Assembly (NCBI GenBank): GCA_943840615.1 | Contig: CALSVI010000005.1 | Location: 124,001 to 188,000, forward strand | DNA: 64,000 nucleotides | Reading direction: 5' to 3' | Source: an uncultured Luminiphilus sp. | GTDB taxonomy: Bacteria; Pseudomonadota; Gammaproteobacteria; Pseudomonadales; Halieaceae | In this document: one piece after another, positions 1 to 8,303 of the stretch | Layout: each line of letters begins with the position of its first letter | Position numbering within the stretch: the stretch's first letter is position 1 | Notes under the pieces: model-generated | Told to the model about the DNA's origin: nothing | Database searches by the model: none | The model's input: only the letters and a program-made list of their open reading frames with translations | Position numbers and translations under genes: made by a program

Positions 1-1116
1 GTCGCCGCCACAACCAAACAATACCCATATCTGGCCGCCGTTTCGTGCCTCGGCGAGAGCGCGAATGGCACGCTCAAGCGCATCGGGGGTGTGGGCGTAG
101 TCGATGATTACCCTGATATCAGCGTCGGCACCAATAGACTGCAAGCGACCCAGAACGGGGCGCACCGCTTCCGCTGCGCCAAGGGCCTCAGCAAACGGCA
201 CGCCCAAAGAGAGCACCGCGGTCAGCGACGCGACCATGTTAAAGGCATTGAATTGACCCGATAAAGGGGTCTGGAGACTGCCCTCACCCCATGGGGTTCG
301 CAGGCTAATGGTGAGCGGAGCAGTTTGACTGATCTCAAACTGTACCGCCGCTGAGACGTTGTGATCAGAGACACCGAAGCTGTCCGAGCGCCAGACATCG
401 CGATGCTCGGCAACCGCTGTATCGTCGGCATTATAAATACGAGTAGCCGGCGCGAAGTCTCGAAAGAGTCGGAGCTTTGCGCCGCAGTATTCGGCCATGG
501 AATGGTGGTAGTCGAGATGATCCCGCGACAAATTGGTGAATACCCCGACATCAATCTCGAGTCCATCCAAACGCCCTTGATCCAGCGCATGACTCGACGC
601 CTCCATCGTTACACACTCCACCCCGTCCTCGCGCCAGCGGTGTAGCTGTCGATGAAGACCGAGACAATCCGGCGTGGTATTTCGAGTCTCAATAGGTTGC
701 TGATCCAACCGCATACCCAGCGTGCCGATGGACCCTGTCTTCTTGCCCGCCAAGCGCAACATCTGCGCCGCCAGATCGACCACCGAGGTCTTTCCGTTTG
801 TACCGGTGACCACGATCACATTGAGGTCACTGGAGGGCGAGGAATAAAAACGATTCGCCAAGCTGCCCAGTTGAGATTTCAGATTCCTAATCGGTACGAT
901 TCGCGCATCCCCGGAACCCACCTGCTCGCCGGGCTCGGCCAGCACGGCGACTGCGCCTTTCGCTAGTGCTGGCGCGATGAACTCACGGCCATCCTGCTCC
1001 GATCCGGGCACTGCGACAAAAACATCCCCCGACCTCACCTCGCGACTGTCGAGGGTGAGATTGGCAGCCACCACATCGGGCACCCCGGGATCCTGCAGTA
1101 AGGCGCGCAGGCTCAT
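1..1116 (-). CDS. murE: UDP-N-acetylmuramoyl-tripeptide synthetase MurE (3' end cut by window edge)
   Basis: Cytoplasmic Mur ligase that adds the third peptide residue (meso-diaminopimelate in most Gram-negatives) to UDP-MurNAc-dipeptide. The first 372 codons are visible and intact from an ATG 2 nt after the ftsI stop. The ATP-binding motif TGTNGKT lies at residues 104-110. The central ligase domain follows, with TTPD and ASSHALDQGRLDG, and the reading runs off the edge just after LFGCGGD. The C-terminal DNPR-type motif that tells diaminopimelate from lysine enzymes is outside the window, so specificity is inferred from lineage. It is the last visible gene of the mraZ-rsmH-ftsL-ftsI-murE cluster. 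Confidence 0.96.
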   Translation of the reverse strand, partial: MSLRALLQDPGVPDVVAANLTLDSREVRSGDVFVAVPGSEQDGREFIAPALAKGAVAVLAEPGEQVGSGDARIVPIRNLKSQLGSLANRFYSSPSSDLNVIVVTGTNGKTSVVDLAAQMLRLAGKKTGSIGTLGMRLDQQPIETRNTTPDCLGLHRQLHRWREDGVECVTMEASSHALDQGRLDGLEIDVGVFTNLSRDHLDYHHSMAEYCGAKLRLFRDFAPATRIYNADDTAVAEHRDVWRSDSFGVSDHNVSAAVQFEISQTAPLTISLRTPWGEGSLQTPLSGQFNAFNMVASLTAVLSLGVPFAEALGAAEAVRPVLGRLQSIGADADIRVIIDYAHTPDALERAIRALAEARNGGQIWVLFGCGGD

Positions 1117-1118
1117 GC

Positions 1119-2846
1119 TCACCGCCCACCCCCTGAGGTAGCCAGCAGCGCTCCCATCTCAGATTGCTCGGGTTGGGCATTCCGTATTCGCAAGACTTCT
1201 TCTGTAATGCGGGAATAGACCGGAGCAGCGGCTAATCCCCCGCCATAGTGATCGCCACGAGGCTGATCGATGAGGATTGCGGTGACATACCGTGGCGCAC
1301 TCATCGGCGCAATACCGACAAACAAGGCGACATACTGATCGTCGAGATAGCCGCCCTCGCCCACCTTATGAACCGTTCCGGTTTTGCCGCCAACGGAAAA
1401 ACCGGGCACCCGAGCGAGAGTGGCCGTTCCACCGGGACCCGTCACGCGATCAAGCACCTCAAGCACCGCCGTGGCGATATCAGCGTCGATCACCTGCTTT
1501 CCGGGAGGAAGGTTGTCCAGATCCTGCTTTAGCAGTGTGAGGGGGCGTCTCACTCCTCCATTCGCCAATACGGCATAAGCGCGTGCCAACTGAATAGGCG
1601 TGGCAGTCAGACCATAACCAAAGGCCAACGTGACTTTTTCGATCTCGCTCCAGTGTGTGAGCGCCGGCAGCCTGCCGGCGCGCTCGCCGGGGAAACCCGT
1701 TCCCGTAGATTCTCCTAAACCAAAGCGGTACAGCACATCCAGAATAGCTTCATGCCCAACCGTCTGAGCCATCTTGGTGACCCCAACCTGGCTGGACTTC
1801 TCGATAATCTTCGAAACCGAGATCTCGCCATAGTTGCGCGGATCGTGCAGCACCTTCGCGCCGACGCGAATTCTTCCCGGAGCGGTATCCACCAAACTGT
1901 CAATGTGGAATTGCCGACTTTCCAGTGCCGCAACCAGTGTCAGCGTTTTCACCGTCGAACCGGGCTCGTAGGCGTCGGTAAGCGCACGGTTGCGCGCGCT
2001 GCTGAAATCCAGCGCTTCGCGGCTGTTAGGATTGAAGACGGGGTAATTACTGACAGCCAATACCTCGCCAGTCCAGGCATCAAGGGTCACTGCGGAACCG
2101 GCGGCCGCCCCGGTCTCGCGCATCGCCCTTTGAAGCTCACGATGCTGGGCATATTGCAGGCGCAGATCGAGACTTAGAGCAAGGGCCTTGCCCGGGCGGG
2201 GCTCCTCGATCAAGCCGAAATCTCGGACCGCATCTCCGTGCAGATCCTTGATAAACCGCTTCTTGCCAGGTATCCCGCGCAGCCACTCTTCGAATGCCAG
2301 CTCAACGCCGGCAATGCCATGGCCGTCCACATTAGTCAGACCCAGAACCTGCGCTGTGACCTCTCCTGCAGGGTAGTAACGACGATACTCACGCTCTCCC
2401 CGCACACCCGCGAAACCCTCACGTAGCACACGCCTGGCGAAATCAGGGGTTTGATGTCGCGCAAGGTACATAAACTGCTTGTCGCCATAGAAATTCAGTT
2501 TGTCTTGCAGGGCAGATGCATCAAGCGACAGTAGTGTTGCCAGATCATTCAGGCGCAGGCTGTCCTTAAGTTGCTGCGGGTTAGCCCACAGGGAGACAAC
2601 CGGGGAGCTGACCGCAAGCGGGGTGCCATTACGGTCCTCAATGAGTCCCCGATATACCGGGATTTCGGCCGTGCGCACGGTGCGCAACGCCCCTTGTTCT
2701 CTCAAAAAGACGGCACCCTGACCGCCGTCAGTGATTTGCAGGAGGATTAACCGGCCCATTAGCGCAGCGGCCAGTGCGACGAGTGCGACGCAAATGACGA
2801 TAAATCGCCATCGGGGGAGCGCGGAGGGCTGATGTTTGCGCTTCAC
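1119..2846 (-). CDS. ftsI: Septal peptidoglycan transpeptidase FtsI (PBP3)
   Basis: Inner-membrane class B penicillin-binding protein that cross-links septal peptidoglycan with FtsW. It has 575 aa with one N-terminal membrane anchor (about residues 14-37), a pedestal domain, and a transpeptidase domain with the active-site STVK at 297-300 and KTGT at 488-491. The second motif reads SSQ at 351-353, where FtsI normally has SSN; the codon is clearly CAG (1788-1790). The start overlaps the ftsL stop by 4 nt (ATGA), so the two are probably translationally coupled. Apart from the SxN change it is a normal full-length FtsI. Confidence 0.96.
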   Translation of the reverse strand: MKRKHQPSALPRWRFIVICVALVALAAALMGRLILLQITDGGQGAVFLREQGALRTVRTAEIPVYRGLIEDRNGTPLAVSSPVVSLWANPQQLKDSLRLNDLATLLSLDASALQDKLNFYGDKQFMYLARHQTPDFARRVLREGFAGVRGEREYRRYYPAGEVTAQVLGLTNVDGHGIAGVELAFEEWLRGIPGKKRFIKDLHGDAVRDFGLIEEPRPGKALALSLDLRLQYAQHRELQRAMRETGAAAGSAVTLDAWTGEVLAVSNYPVFNPNSREALDFSSARNRALTDAYEPGSTVKTLTLVAALESRQFHIDSLVDTAPGRIRVGAKVLHDPRNYGEISVSKIIEKSSQVGVTKMAQTVGHEAILDVLYRFGLGESTGTGFPGERAGRLPALTHWSEIEKVTLAFGYGLTATPIQLARAYAVLANGGVRRPLTLLKQDLDNLPPGKQVIDADIATAVLEVLDRVTGPGGTATLARVPGFSVGGKTGTVHKVGEGGYLDDQYVALFVGIAPMSAPRYVTAILIDQPRGDHYGGGLAAAPVYSRITEEVLRIRNAQPEQSEMGALLATSGGGR

Positions 2847-3124
2847 TCTGAGATCACCTGTGACAAACTCAGATCAGGCGCCTGCATAGACAGTGATTCT
2901 GAAGCAATCTGGCTGATACGATGAGGCGCAGCCCAAGTGTTGATCTCTAGCAGGAGCCGGGTGTATTGCTCTTGAAGCTGCCAGCGCTGAAGCTCGAGAT
3001 CCTGCAGACGCGCATAGCCTTCTCGCGCGTGATGTGTGCTTGCCACCACACCCAGAGCGGACGCGACTAGCGCCACTCCTAACAATGCAATCAGCCCGGT
3101 GGGCGATAGCGGAAGCCGGTTCAT
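2843..3124 (-). CDS. ftsL: Cell division protein FtsL
   Basis: Small bitopic division protein that joins FtsB and FtsQ and helps activate FtsWI at the septum. It has 93 aa: a short cytoplasmic tail, one membrane helix (about residues 9-29) and a periplasmic helical region rich in Leu, Gln and Glu that could form a coiled coil. Sequence similarity to FtsL is low, as usual in this family; position between rsmH and ftsI, length and topology make the call. It overlaps rsmH and ftsI by 4 nt each. Confidence 0.9.
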   Translation of the reverse strand: MNRLPLSPTGLIALLGVALVASALGVVASTHHAREGYARLQDLELQRWQLQEQYTRLLLEINTWAAPHRISQIASESLSMQAPDLSLSQVISE

Positions 3125-4038
3125 GACAGGCGCTCCGCGACGCGCATGATCGCTGAACGCGCGCGCGGGTTTTCCGCAACCTCTGACGCGGATGGGATAA
3201 CGGCCTTGCCGATTTGCCTCAGGGATCCGCGTTGCGCTTCATATTGAATTGGCACCCCGGGCGGAATGCGCTCTCCACGCACCGCTTCGCGGATAAACCG
3301 CTTAACGATACGGTCCTCTAAAGAGTGAAAGCTGATGACCACCAATCGACCGCCAGGCGCCAGGGCCAACACAGCAGACTCGAGCACTTCCCGCAAAGCA
3401 TCGAGCTCCCCGTTCACATACAGACGAATCGCCTGAAAGCTTCGCGTCGCAGGATGTTTGTGATGCTCCCACTTTGGATTCGCCTCGCTGACAATCTCGG
3501 CCAATCGAGCGGTCCGCTCTATCGGCGCAATCGCTCGCTCTCTGACGATCGCGGCGGCAATCCGGCGGGAGAATCGCTCCTCACCGAACTCCCGCAGCAC
3601 GCCGGCAAGCTCTACCTCGCTTACCTGAGCGAGCCAGCTGGCAGCCGACTGACCGGCATCGGGATTCATCCGCATGTCTAGCGGACCGTCGTGCGAAAAA
3701 CTGAAACCTCTGGCGGGGTTATCGAGCTGCGGCGACGAGACACCCAAATCCAGCAGCACACCTTGCAACGTGCCGGGCGCAACGCACTCGGCCAGCGCGC
3801 GAAAATTGACCGCAGAGAATTGAAATCGAGGATCCTTCTCAATCAATTGCTTGGCCGCAGGCGCCGCAGTGGGATCCTGATCCAGCGCAAGCAGAGCACC
3901 CTGGGGCGACAGTGCATCGAGGATACGGGCGCTGTGACCGCCCCGACCAAACGTGCCATCCACGTACGTGCCATCCGCAGATACCATCAACGCTGCAATC
4001 GCCTCCTCAAGCAGAACCGGTTGATGTCCCCGGTCCAT
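3121..4038 (-). CDS. rsmH: 16S rRNA m4C1402 methyltransferase RsmH (MraW)
   Basis: S-adenosylmethionine-dependent enzyme that methylates N4 of C1402 in the 16S rRNA decoding centre. It has 305 aa, the usual length. The N-terminus HQPVLLEEAIAAL, the SAM loop DGTFGRGGHS (about residues 28-37), DLGVSSPQLD and the C-terminal SFHSLEDR are family hallmarks. I chose the ATG at 4038, which overlaps the mraZ TGA by one base (TGATG). A TTG one codon upstream is possible but less likely. Confidence 0.96.
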   Translation of the reverse strand: MDRGHQPVLLEEAIAALMVSADGTYVDGTFGRGGHSARILDALSPQGALLALDQDPTAAPAAKQLIEKDPRFQFSAVNFRALAECVAPGTLQGVLLDLGVSSPQLDNPARGFSFSHDGPLDMRMNPDAGQSAASWLAQVSEVELAGVLREFGEERFSRRIAAAIVRERAIAPIERTARLAEIVSEANPKWEHHKHPATRSFQAIRLYVNGELDALREVLESAVLALAPGGRLVVISFHSLEDRIVKRFIREAVRGERIPPGVPIQYEAQRGSLRQIGKAVIPSASEVAENPRARSAIMRVAERLS

Positions 4039-4490
4039 CAAAGATTGAGCTGCATCAGCTCCGTCGGGAGCTCTCCAGTCGGATCAGGTGATAACGCTGC
4101 CGCACACTCCTGCTGCCACAAGTCCTCTGACCACAACTCCAGTTTGTTGCCTTGCCCTACCAATACCGCTCGCTTTTCCAATTGCGCGTATTCGCGCAAA
4201 GCCGGCGGCACCAGTACTCGGCCACTGCCATCGAGTTGCAGGTCGCTGGCATAACCCAGAACGAGTCGCTGAAAACGCTTCACCGCAGGGTTGAGTGCAG
4301 GGAGCGCCTGAACATCGCGTTCGATGCGCTCCCATTCCGGGAGGGGATACAGCGCCAAACAAGCCGTCTGGGTATCGACCGTCAGGACGATGTGGCCTTC
4401 GCTCAACACAGACAGCAGCTCACGCTGGCGCGAGGGCACCGCCATGCGGCCCTTGGCATCCAGATTGATATGTTGCACCCCACGAAACAT
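4038..4490 (-). CDS. mraZ: Transcriptional regulator MraZ
   Basis: DNA-binding regulator of the division and cell-wall cluster, with two SpoVT/AbrB-like half domains. It has 150 aa. MFRGVQHINLDAKGRMAVPS opens the first half and LDGSGRVLVPPALREYA the second; these DxxGR..(V/L)P repeats define the family. There are two tandem ATGs; the second (4490) gives the conserved MFRG start. The upstream region carries boxes that fit MraZ binding, so the gene probably represses its own operon, as shown in E. coli. Confidence 0.96.
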   Translation of the reverse strand: MFRGVQHINLDAKGRMAVPSRQRELLSVLSEGHIVLTVDTQTACLALYPLPEWERIERDVQALPALNPAVKRFQRLVLGYASDLQLDGSGRVLVPPALREYAQLEKRAVLVGQGNKLELWSEDLWQQECAAALSPDPTGELPTELMQLNL

Positions 4491-4538
4491 CACGCTACGC
4501 CCACTGACTGCCGCTTAATTCCACAAAATGGGCAAGTA

Positions 4539-4563
4539 ACCCACTTTGCACCACATTTTCCCA
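4539..4563 (-). promoter_or_regulatory. Putative MraZ operator: three TGGGN-type boxes 10 bp apart
   Basis: On the minus strand three five-base boxes read TGGGA (4559-4563), TGGTG (4549-4553) and TGGGT (4539-4543), each separated by 5 bp. E. coli MraZ is known to bind direct TGGGN repeats with 5 bp spacers upstream of mraZ. The middle box has T instead of the third G. The first box abuts the -10 element, so bound MraZ would cover the transcription start. Confidence 0.75.
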
Positions 4564-4592
4564 CTATACGCGCGAGCCACCGCAGGGGTCAA
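4563..4592 (-). promoter_or_regulatory. Sigma70-like promoter of the mraZ division cluster
   Basis: Minus-strand -35 TTGACC (4587-4592) and -10 TATAGT (4563-4568) are separated by 18 bp. The predicted start is near 4556, inside the TGGG boxes and about 65 nt before mraZ. Both hexamers are close to consensus. Confidence 0.7.
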
Positions 4593-4850
4593 CGCATGAA
4601 TCCGAAAAAAACGTGGCTTATCAGTGTGTTAGAAGATCAAACAAGGGGGTGGCATTGTCGAAAATAGCGCGCGGAAACCCACCTTAAAACAGGTTTTTAA
4701 CCTCTCTTGCGAGGTTTAGCCTTACTTATTATAACTAAATAGTCTTTTTTATTATTTTTTAGCGTTAATTATTCTAATAATGATGACAGTGACCACTCAG
4801 GGTGCTGACGGCAGGTCGGACACCACCGCCGAATTGAGGTCGTCTAAAAG
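4593..4850. other. AT-rich spacer between mraZ promoter and rnpB terminator
   Basis: I see no gene here. The part at about 4715-4790 is markedly AT-rich for this genome (runs of T and A on the plus strand), which fits an upstream element or a nucleoid-protein binding stretch. No conserved ORF, tRNA or repeat was recognised. Confidence 0.5.
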
Positions 4851-4880
4851 CAAAAGGATGCCCCCCTGACGGGGGGCATA
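4851..4880 (-). terminator. Intrinsic terminator of rnpB
   Basis: On the minus strand a GC hairpin TGCCCCCC-GTCA-GGGGGGCA (8 bp stem, 4 nt loop, 4860-4879) is followed by TCCTTTTGCTTTT. It sits right after the 3' end of the RNase P RNA. Confidence 0.85.
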
Positions 4881-5217
4881 GCGAGTCGGTCGATAAGCCG
4901 GGTTCTGTCATGGACGATCATTCATCTGCGACGAACGTCACCGTTCGCCTGAAGCGACCTACCCGAATCCGCCGAGGGTCACGGCATCAGATTCCTATTT
5001 GGTCTTGCTCCGAGCGGGGTTTACCATCGCCACGGTTGTTACCAACCGCGCGGTGCGCTCTTACCGCACCTTTTCACCCTTACCTGCGAACAGGCGGTTT
5101 CCTTTCTGCTGCACTTTCCGTGGACTCACGCCCCCCAGGCGTTACCTGGCGCTCTGACCCGTTGGAGCCCGGACTTTCCTCTGCCGCAAAGCGACAGCGA
5201 TCGCCTAACCAACTCGG
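4881..5217 (-). ncRNA. rnpB: RNase P RNA (class A)
   Basis: Catalytic RNA that trims the 5' leaders of precursor tRNAs together with the RnpA protein. Minus-strand signatures are GAGGAAAGTCCGGGCTCC near the 5' end, GGGTGAAAAGGTGCGGTAAG in the middle and CAGAACCCGGCTTATCG at the 3' end. The ends pair as helix P1 (5207-5216 with 4882-4890). The length of about 337 nt fits a bacterial type A RNA. Its place between mraZ and rsmI is the same as in Pseudomonas. Confidence 0.97.
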
Positions 5218-5222
5218 GGGCG

Positions 5223-5251
5223 AGCCTACCGGCATCAATCTATCCCTGCAA
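5223..5251 (-). promoter_or_regulatory. Promoter of rnpB
   Basis: Minus-strand -35 TTGCAG (5246-5251) and -10 TAGGCT (5223-5228) with a 17 bp spacer place the start at about 5216, which matches the 5' base of helix P1. The discriminator is a GC-only stretch (CGCCCCCG), typical of stable-RNA promoters under stringent control. The element lies in the short gap after the rsmI stop. Confidence 0.7.
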
Positions 5252-5253
5252 GC

Positions 5254-6090
5254 TCAAGTGTCCCCGCGTTGATCTAGCAACCACTGGTATAAATCTCTTG
5301 CAGGCAACCCCACCACTTCTGCCACGACTGCTGCGGCGCGCCGTGGCGGCAGCTCCTCAGCCAGTCTCTCTAGCCAAACCCATGTCTCGGGAGCAATATC
5401 GGCATCAGCTCGAGCAAATCCCTCTACCAGAACGACAACTTCGCCCCGCTGCTGATTAACATCGGCACGAACAAACTCGCAGAGACCTGACAATCGATCG
5501 CGGCGAAGCGTTTCGTGGGTCTTGGTGAGCTCCCGGCAAAGCGCCGCCTCGCGATTACCCAGCACGGCACACATGGCCTCCAGTGACGATATCAGCCTCC
5601 GCGGCGACTCAAAAAAGATCAGCGTCGCCTCGATGGCTCTGATTGCCTTGAGGCGATTGGTCCGCTGACCTGCCTTGGCTGGCAAAAAGCCCTCGAAATA
5701 AAAATGGTCTGTGGGCAACCCCGCCACACTGAGGGCGGCAATAGTCGCGCTGACACCGGGAATTGGCACCACCAAAATGTGCTCTGCGTAACACGCCTCT
5801 ACCAATTTGTAACCGGGATCAGAGACCAACGGCGTCCCCGCATCAGAGATCAGAGCGATCGATTCGCCAGACCGCAACCGACGCAACAACTTCTCCACAT
5901 CGGCTGCATCACTGTGATCGTGATAGCTCACCAACGGCGTACGAATATCAAGATGTTGCATTAACTTGACCGAGTGCCGGGTATCTTCGGCGGCGATCAG
6001 GTCAACTTCTCTCAAGATCTCGATTGCTCTCACGGTAATGTCGCCCAAATGGCCGATAGGTGTCGCAACAACGTAGAGGCAAGCTGGCAC
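5254..6090 (-). CDS. rsmI: 16S rRNA 2'-O-methyltransferase RsmI
   Basis: SAM-dependent enzyme that 2'-O-methylates C1402 of 16S rRNA, the same nucleotide RsmH modifies. About 278 aa. YVVATPIGHLGDIT at the N-terminus, AEDTRHS, SDAGTPLVSDPG and GVSATIAALSVAGLPTDHF are typical of the tetrapyrrole-methylase fold. I chose the GTG at 6090 because GGAG lies 8 nt upstream; in-frame GTGs at 6099 and 6117 are alternatives. It is divergent from lpoA with only about 53 bp between starts. Confidence 0.95.
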   Translation of the reverse strand: MPACLYVVATPIGHLGDITVRAIEILREVDLIAAEDTRHSVKLMQHLDIRTPLVSYHDHSDAADVEKLLRRLRSGESIALISDAGTPLVSDPGYKLVEACYAEHILVVPIPGVSATIAALSVAGLPTDHFYFEGFLPAKAGQRTNRLKAIRAIEATLIFFESPRRLISSLEAMCAVLGNREAALCRELTKTHETLRRDRLSGLCEFVRADVNQQRGEVVVLVEGFARADADIAPETWVWLERLAEELPPRRAAAVVAEVVGLPARDLYQWLLDQRGDT

Positions 6091-6143
6091 TGGTGTCACT
6101 CCGTTTGGGGCTATCACGGTCTGGTTACAGCTATACTGCCGTG

Positions 6144-7916
6144 ATGAAGCCCATTGGTCACCCTCTGCGAGCCCCCTGTCCACTCTTTTTAAGGGCCGCG
6201 GCCGTTCAACATTTTTTCGTGACACTCGCCGCGCTGGCAGTGCTCGCTGGCTGTGCAGGCTCGGGTACGGTGTCCAAAAGCAGCGCGCCCCTCGTCATAG
6301 CAGACGAAACCTTGCCCCTCCCCATAGAAGGTGAGCGGCTCGACATGCGCGCGATCAAACGGGTAACGCTCCTCGCCAAATCGGAATCTCTGCTGGTCGC
6401 GCGCCACGAGCGCAACCAGCTACTGTTCGCAGATATCGATGCCTCAACGCTCGCAGCCATTGACAGTCAGCTCGCATGGTTTTCCGGCGACGTGACATTA
6501 GCAGAGCAACTGCTCGAAAAACTTGCACGAGATAACACCGCCGCCCTCGATTTTGTTTTGTCCGAGCAGGAACAACGGTCAGCGCTGGCAGGTGACTGGC
6601 TCGCGGCCGCAAAACATCTGTTTCATCTATCCCGCCGAGGAAATGCCGGCCGTAAAGGCGATGCTGTGAGCGATCAGCTGTTTGCTTACCTACTGCGGCT
6701 CGACAGCGTAATGCTCCAAGAGCAGCTGACAAACGCCGAAAACCCAGATTGGCGCCGATGGTTAGAGATGCAGGTGGCCTATCGGCAGGGGCTGGAGGCA
6801 TTTAGCGCCTGGCAGCAGCAGACAAACGCCCTACCGCAATCCCCTGCGATCCCGAGACATTTGACGCAGTGGACAAAGCCTCGTGATCTTGACCGGATTA
6901 CGTTACTGCTGCCGCTGGAGGGCACATTAGCCGCCGCGGGTGAGGCCGTCCTGTCGGGTGCGATGGCTCAGCTTTACACCCTATTTCCCGACCCTCGCAG
7001 CCGGCCCGCCTTGAGTGCCATGGATTCGACACGCGCTGACGATGTCAGCACCGCGTATCGGCAAGCTACCGAGGACGGAGCCGATCTTGTTATCGGACCA
7101 TTGACCAAAACGGAGGTCACCAGACTGAGGCAACTTGCCCAGCGACCTGTCCCGGTAATCGCCCTAAACCAATCCGATGACCAACCCGCTCGGCCAGCTC
7201 AAGACTGGCTCAGTCTCAGTCTCGCGCCAGAGGATGAGGCTCGCCAGATCGCAGATATCGCCTTTGGTCGGGCCTGCAGAAACGCCATTGTGATCGCCGC
7301 TGACAGTCACCGGGGCTTGCGGCTGTTAACAGCATTCGAGCAGCGCTGGACAAACCGTGGCGGCAAACTGCGGGGACGGCTGCTGGTGGATGACCCGGCG
7401 GAGACTAATGAGGCGATGGGTAAATTGCTGGGATCAGGATCCAGTGATCAAAGAATTCGATCCATCGAGCGGGCATTCGATCTGCCAGTAGATGCCCGAG
7501 GCCGCGGCCGCACTGATTTCGAGTGTATTTTTATGCTCGCACCAGATCCGGCAACCGCACGAACCTGGCGGCCGCTGCTGGTCTTCCACATGTCGGGGGA
7601 CGTGCCCGTCTACGCCACTTCCGCGATTAACGACGGTGAAGACGACACCCGCAACCGCGACCTCAATGGCGTGATGTTTGTGGAGACGCCTGCGATGCTG
7701 CCGCCTCATACAGGCAGCCGACTGACACGACTCAGGGCGCTGGGCCAAGATGCCATAACGCTAGCGCTGCATTGGGAGCAGGCAGCCGCCACCGACGATT
7801 GGATCATTCAGGGAGAAACTGGCTTGCTGCGCCGCAGAGAGAATGGATCCGTCGAGCGAGCATTGAAATTAGCCACTTTTGATGGCTCCCAAATACGCTC
7901 AGGACCGCTACGCTGA
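6144..7916 (+). CDS. lpoA: Outer-membrane lipoprotein LpoA, activator of PBP1a
   Basis: Outer-membrane lipoprotein that reaches through the periplasm to stimulate PBP1a. It has 590 aa. A signal peptide with lipobox LAVLAGC (Cys at about residue 36) is followed by an alpha-helical, TPR-like N-terminal half and a C-terminal half resembling periplasmic binding proteins (ITLLLPLEGTLAAAGEAVLSG, DLVIGPLTKTEV). The order rsmI / lpoA-yraN-diaA-dolP matches E. coli and Pseudomonas. The start is the ATG giving MKPIGHP. Confidence 0.92.
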   Translation: MKPIGHPLRAPCPLFLRAAAVQHFFVTLAALAVLAGCAGSGTVSKSSAPLVIADETLPLPIEGERLDMRAIKRVTLLAKSESLLVARHERNQLLFADIDASTLAAIDSQLAWFSGDVTLAEQLLEKLARDNTAALDFVLSEQEQRSALAGDWLAAAKHLFHLSRRGNAGRKGDAVSDQLFAYLLRLDSVMLQEQLTNAENPDWRRWLEMQVAYRQGLEAFSAWQQQTNALPQSPAIPRHLTQWTKPRDLDRITLLLPLEGTLAAAGEAVLSGAMAQLYTLFPDPRSRPALSAMDSTRADDVSTAYRQATEDGADLVIGPLTKTEVTRLRQLAQRPVPVIALNQSDDQPARPAQDWLSLSLAPEDEARQIADIAFGRACRNAIVIAADSHRGLRLLTAFEQRWTNRGGKLRGRLLVDDPAETNEAMGKLLGSGSSDQRIRSIERAFDLPVDARGRGRTDFECIFMLAPDPATARTWRPLLVFHMSGDVPVYATSAINDGEDDTRNRDLNGVMFVETPAMLPPHTGSRLTRLRALGQDAITLALHWEQAAATDDWIIQGETGLLRRRENGSVERALKLATFDGSQIRSGPLR

Positions 7917-7943
7917 AAGAGGATTGCCACTTCAGGAGACGCA

Positions 7944-8294
7944 GTGGGCGGCGCCGGCCAACATTGGGAAAATCTGGCAGAGCAGTTTCTCGTTGACCAA
8001 GGACTCAAATTGATCACCCGAAATTTTTCGACAAAAGTCGGAGAGATTGATCTGATTATGCGCGATGAACAGCATGTGGCATTTGTGGAGGTCAGATACC
8101 GCAGCACTTCGCACTTTGGCGGCGCGCTCGACAGTATTACTGCTGGAAAGCGACGCAAGTTGATGCGCTGCGCCAAGGTTTTTTTGTCACGGCACCGGAA
8201 CTGGGCTGGATACCCTTGCCGCTTCGATGTGATCGCTTATGATGCGTGTAATAGCAACAGCGAGCCGCGATGGGTTCGCGCTGCCTTTGAATAA
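7944..8294 (+). CDS. yraN: UPF0102 (YraN) family nuclease-like protein
   Basis: Small protein with an Endonuclease/Holliday-junction-resolvase-like fold; its function is unsettled. It has 116 aa. The core motif GEIDLI (about 32-37) followed by VAFVEVRYR matches the E..D..E-x-K-like nuclease signature, although the usual final VKxR lysine is an arginine or tyrosine here. The GTG start at 7944 has AGGAG upstream. It lies 27 bp after lpoA, in the conserved order. Confidence 0.9.
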   Translation: MGGAGQHWENLAEQFLVDQGLKLITRNFSTKVGEIDLIMRDEQHVAFVEVRYRSTSHFGGALDSITAGKRRKLMRCAKVFLSRHRNWAGYPCRFDVIAYDACNSNSEPRWVRAAFE

Positions 8295-8303
8295 CGACTT
8301 TTG

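Noticed and set aside
222-590. Possible separate minus-strand gene
   Set aside because: It lies in another frame inside the continuous murE reading and has no family resemblance.
1752-2177. Plus-strand open frames opposite ftsI, and similar long frames opposite murA, yhdP and prfA
   Set aside because: High GC leaves long antisense frames; their translations look like shadow protein and no family is recognised.
4860-4880. GC inverted repeat as a possible mobile-element end
   Set aside because: It is directly after the rnpB 3' end and followed by Ts; it is a terminator.
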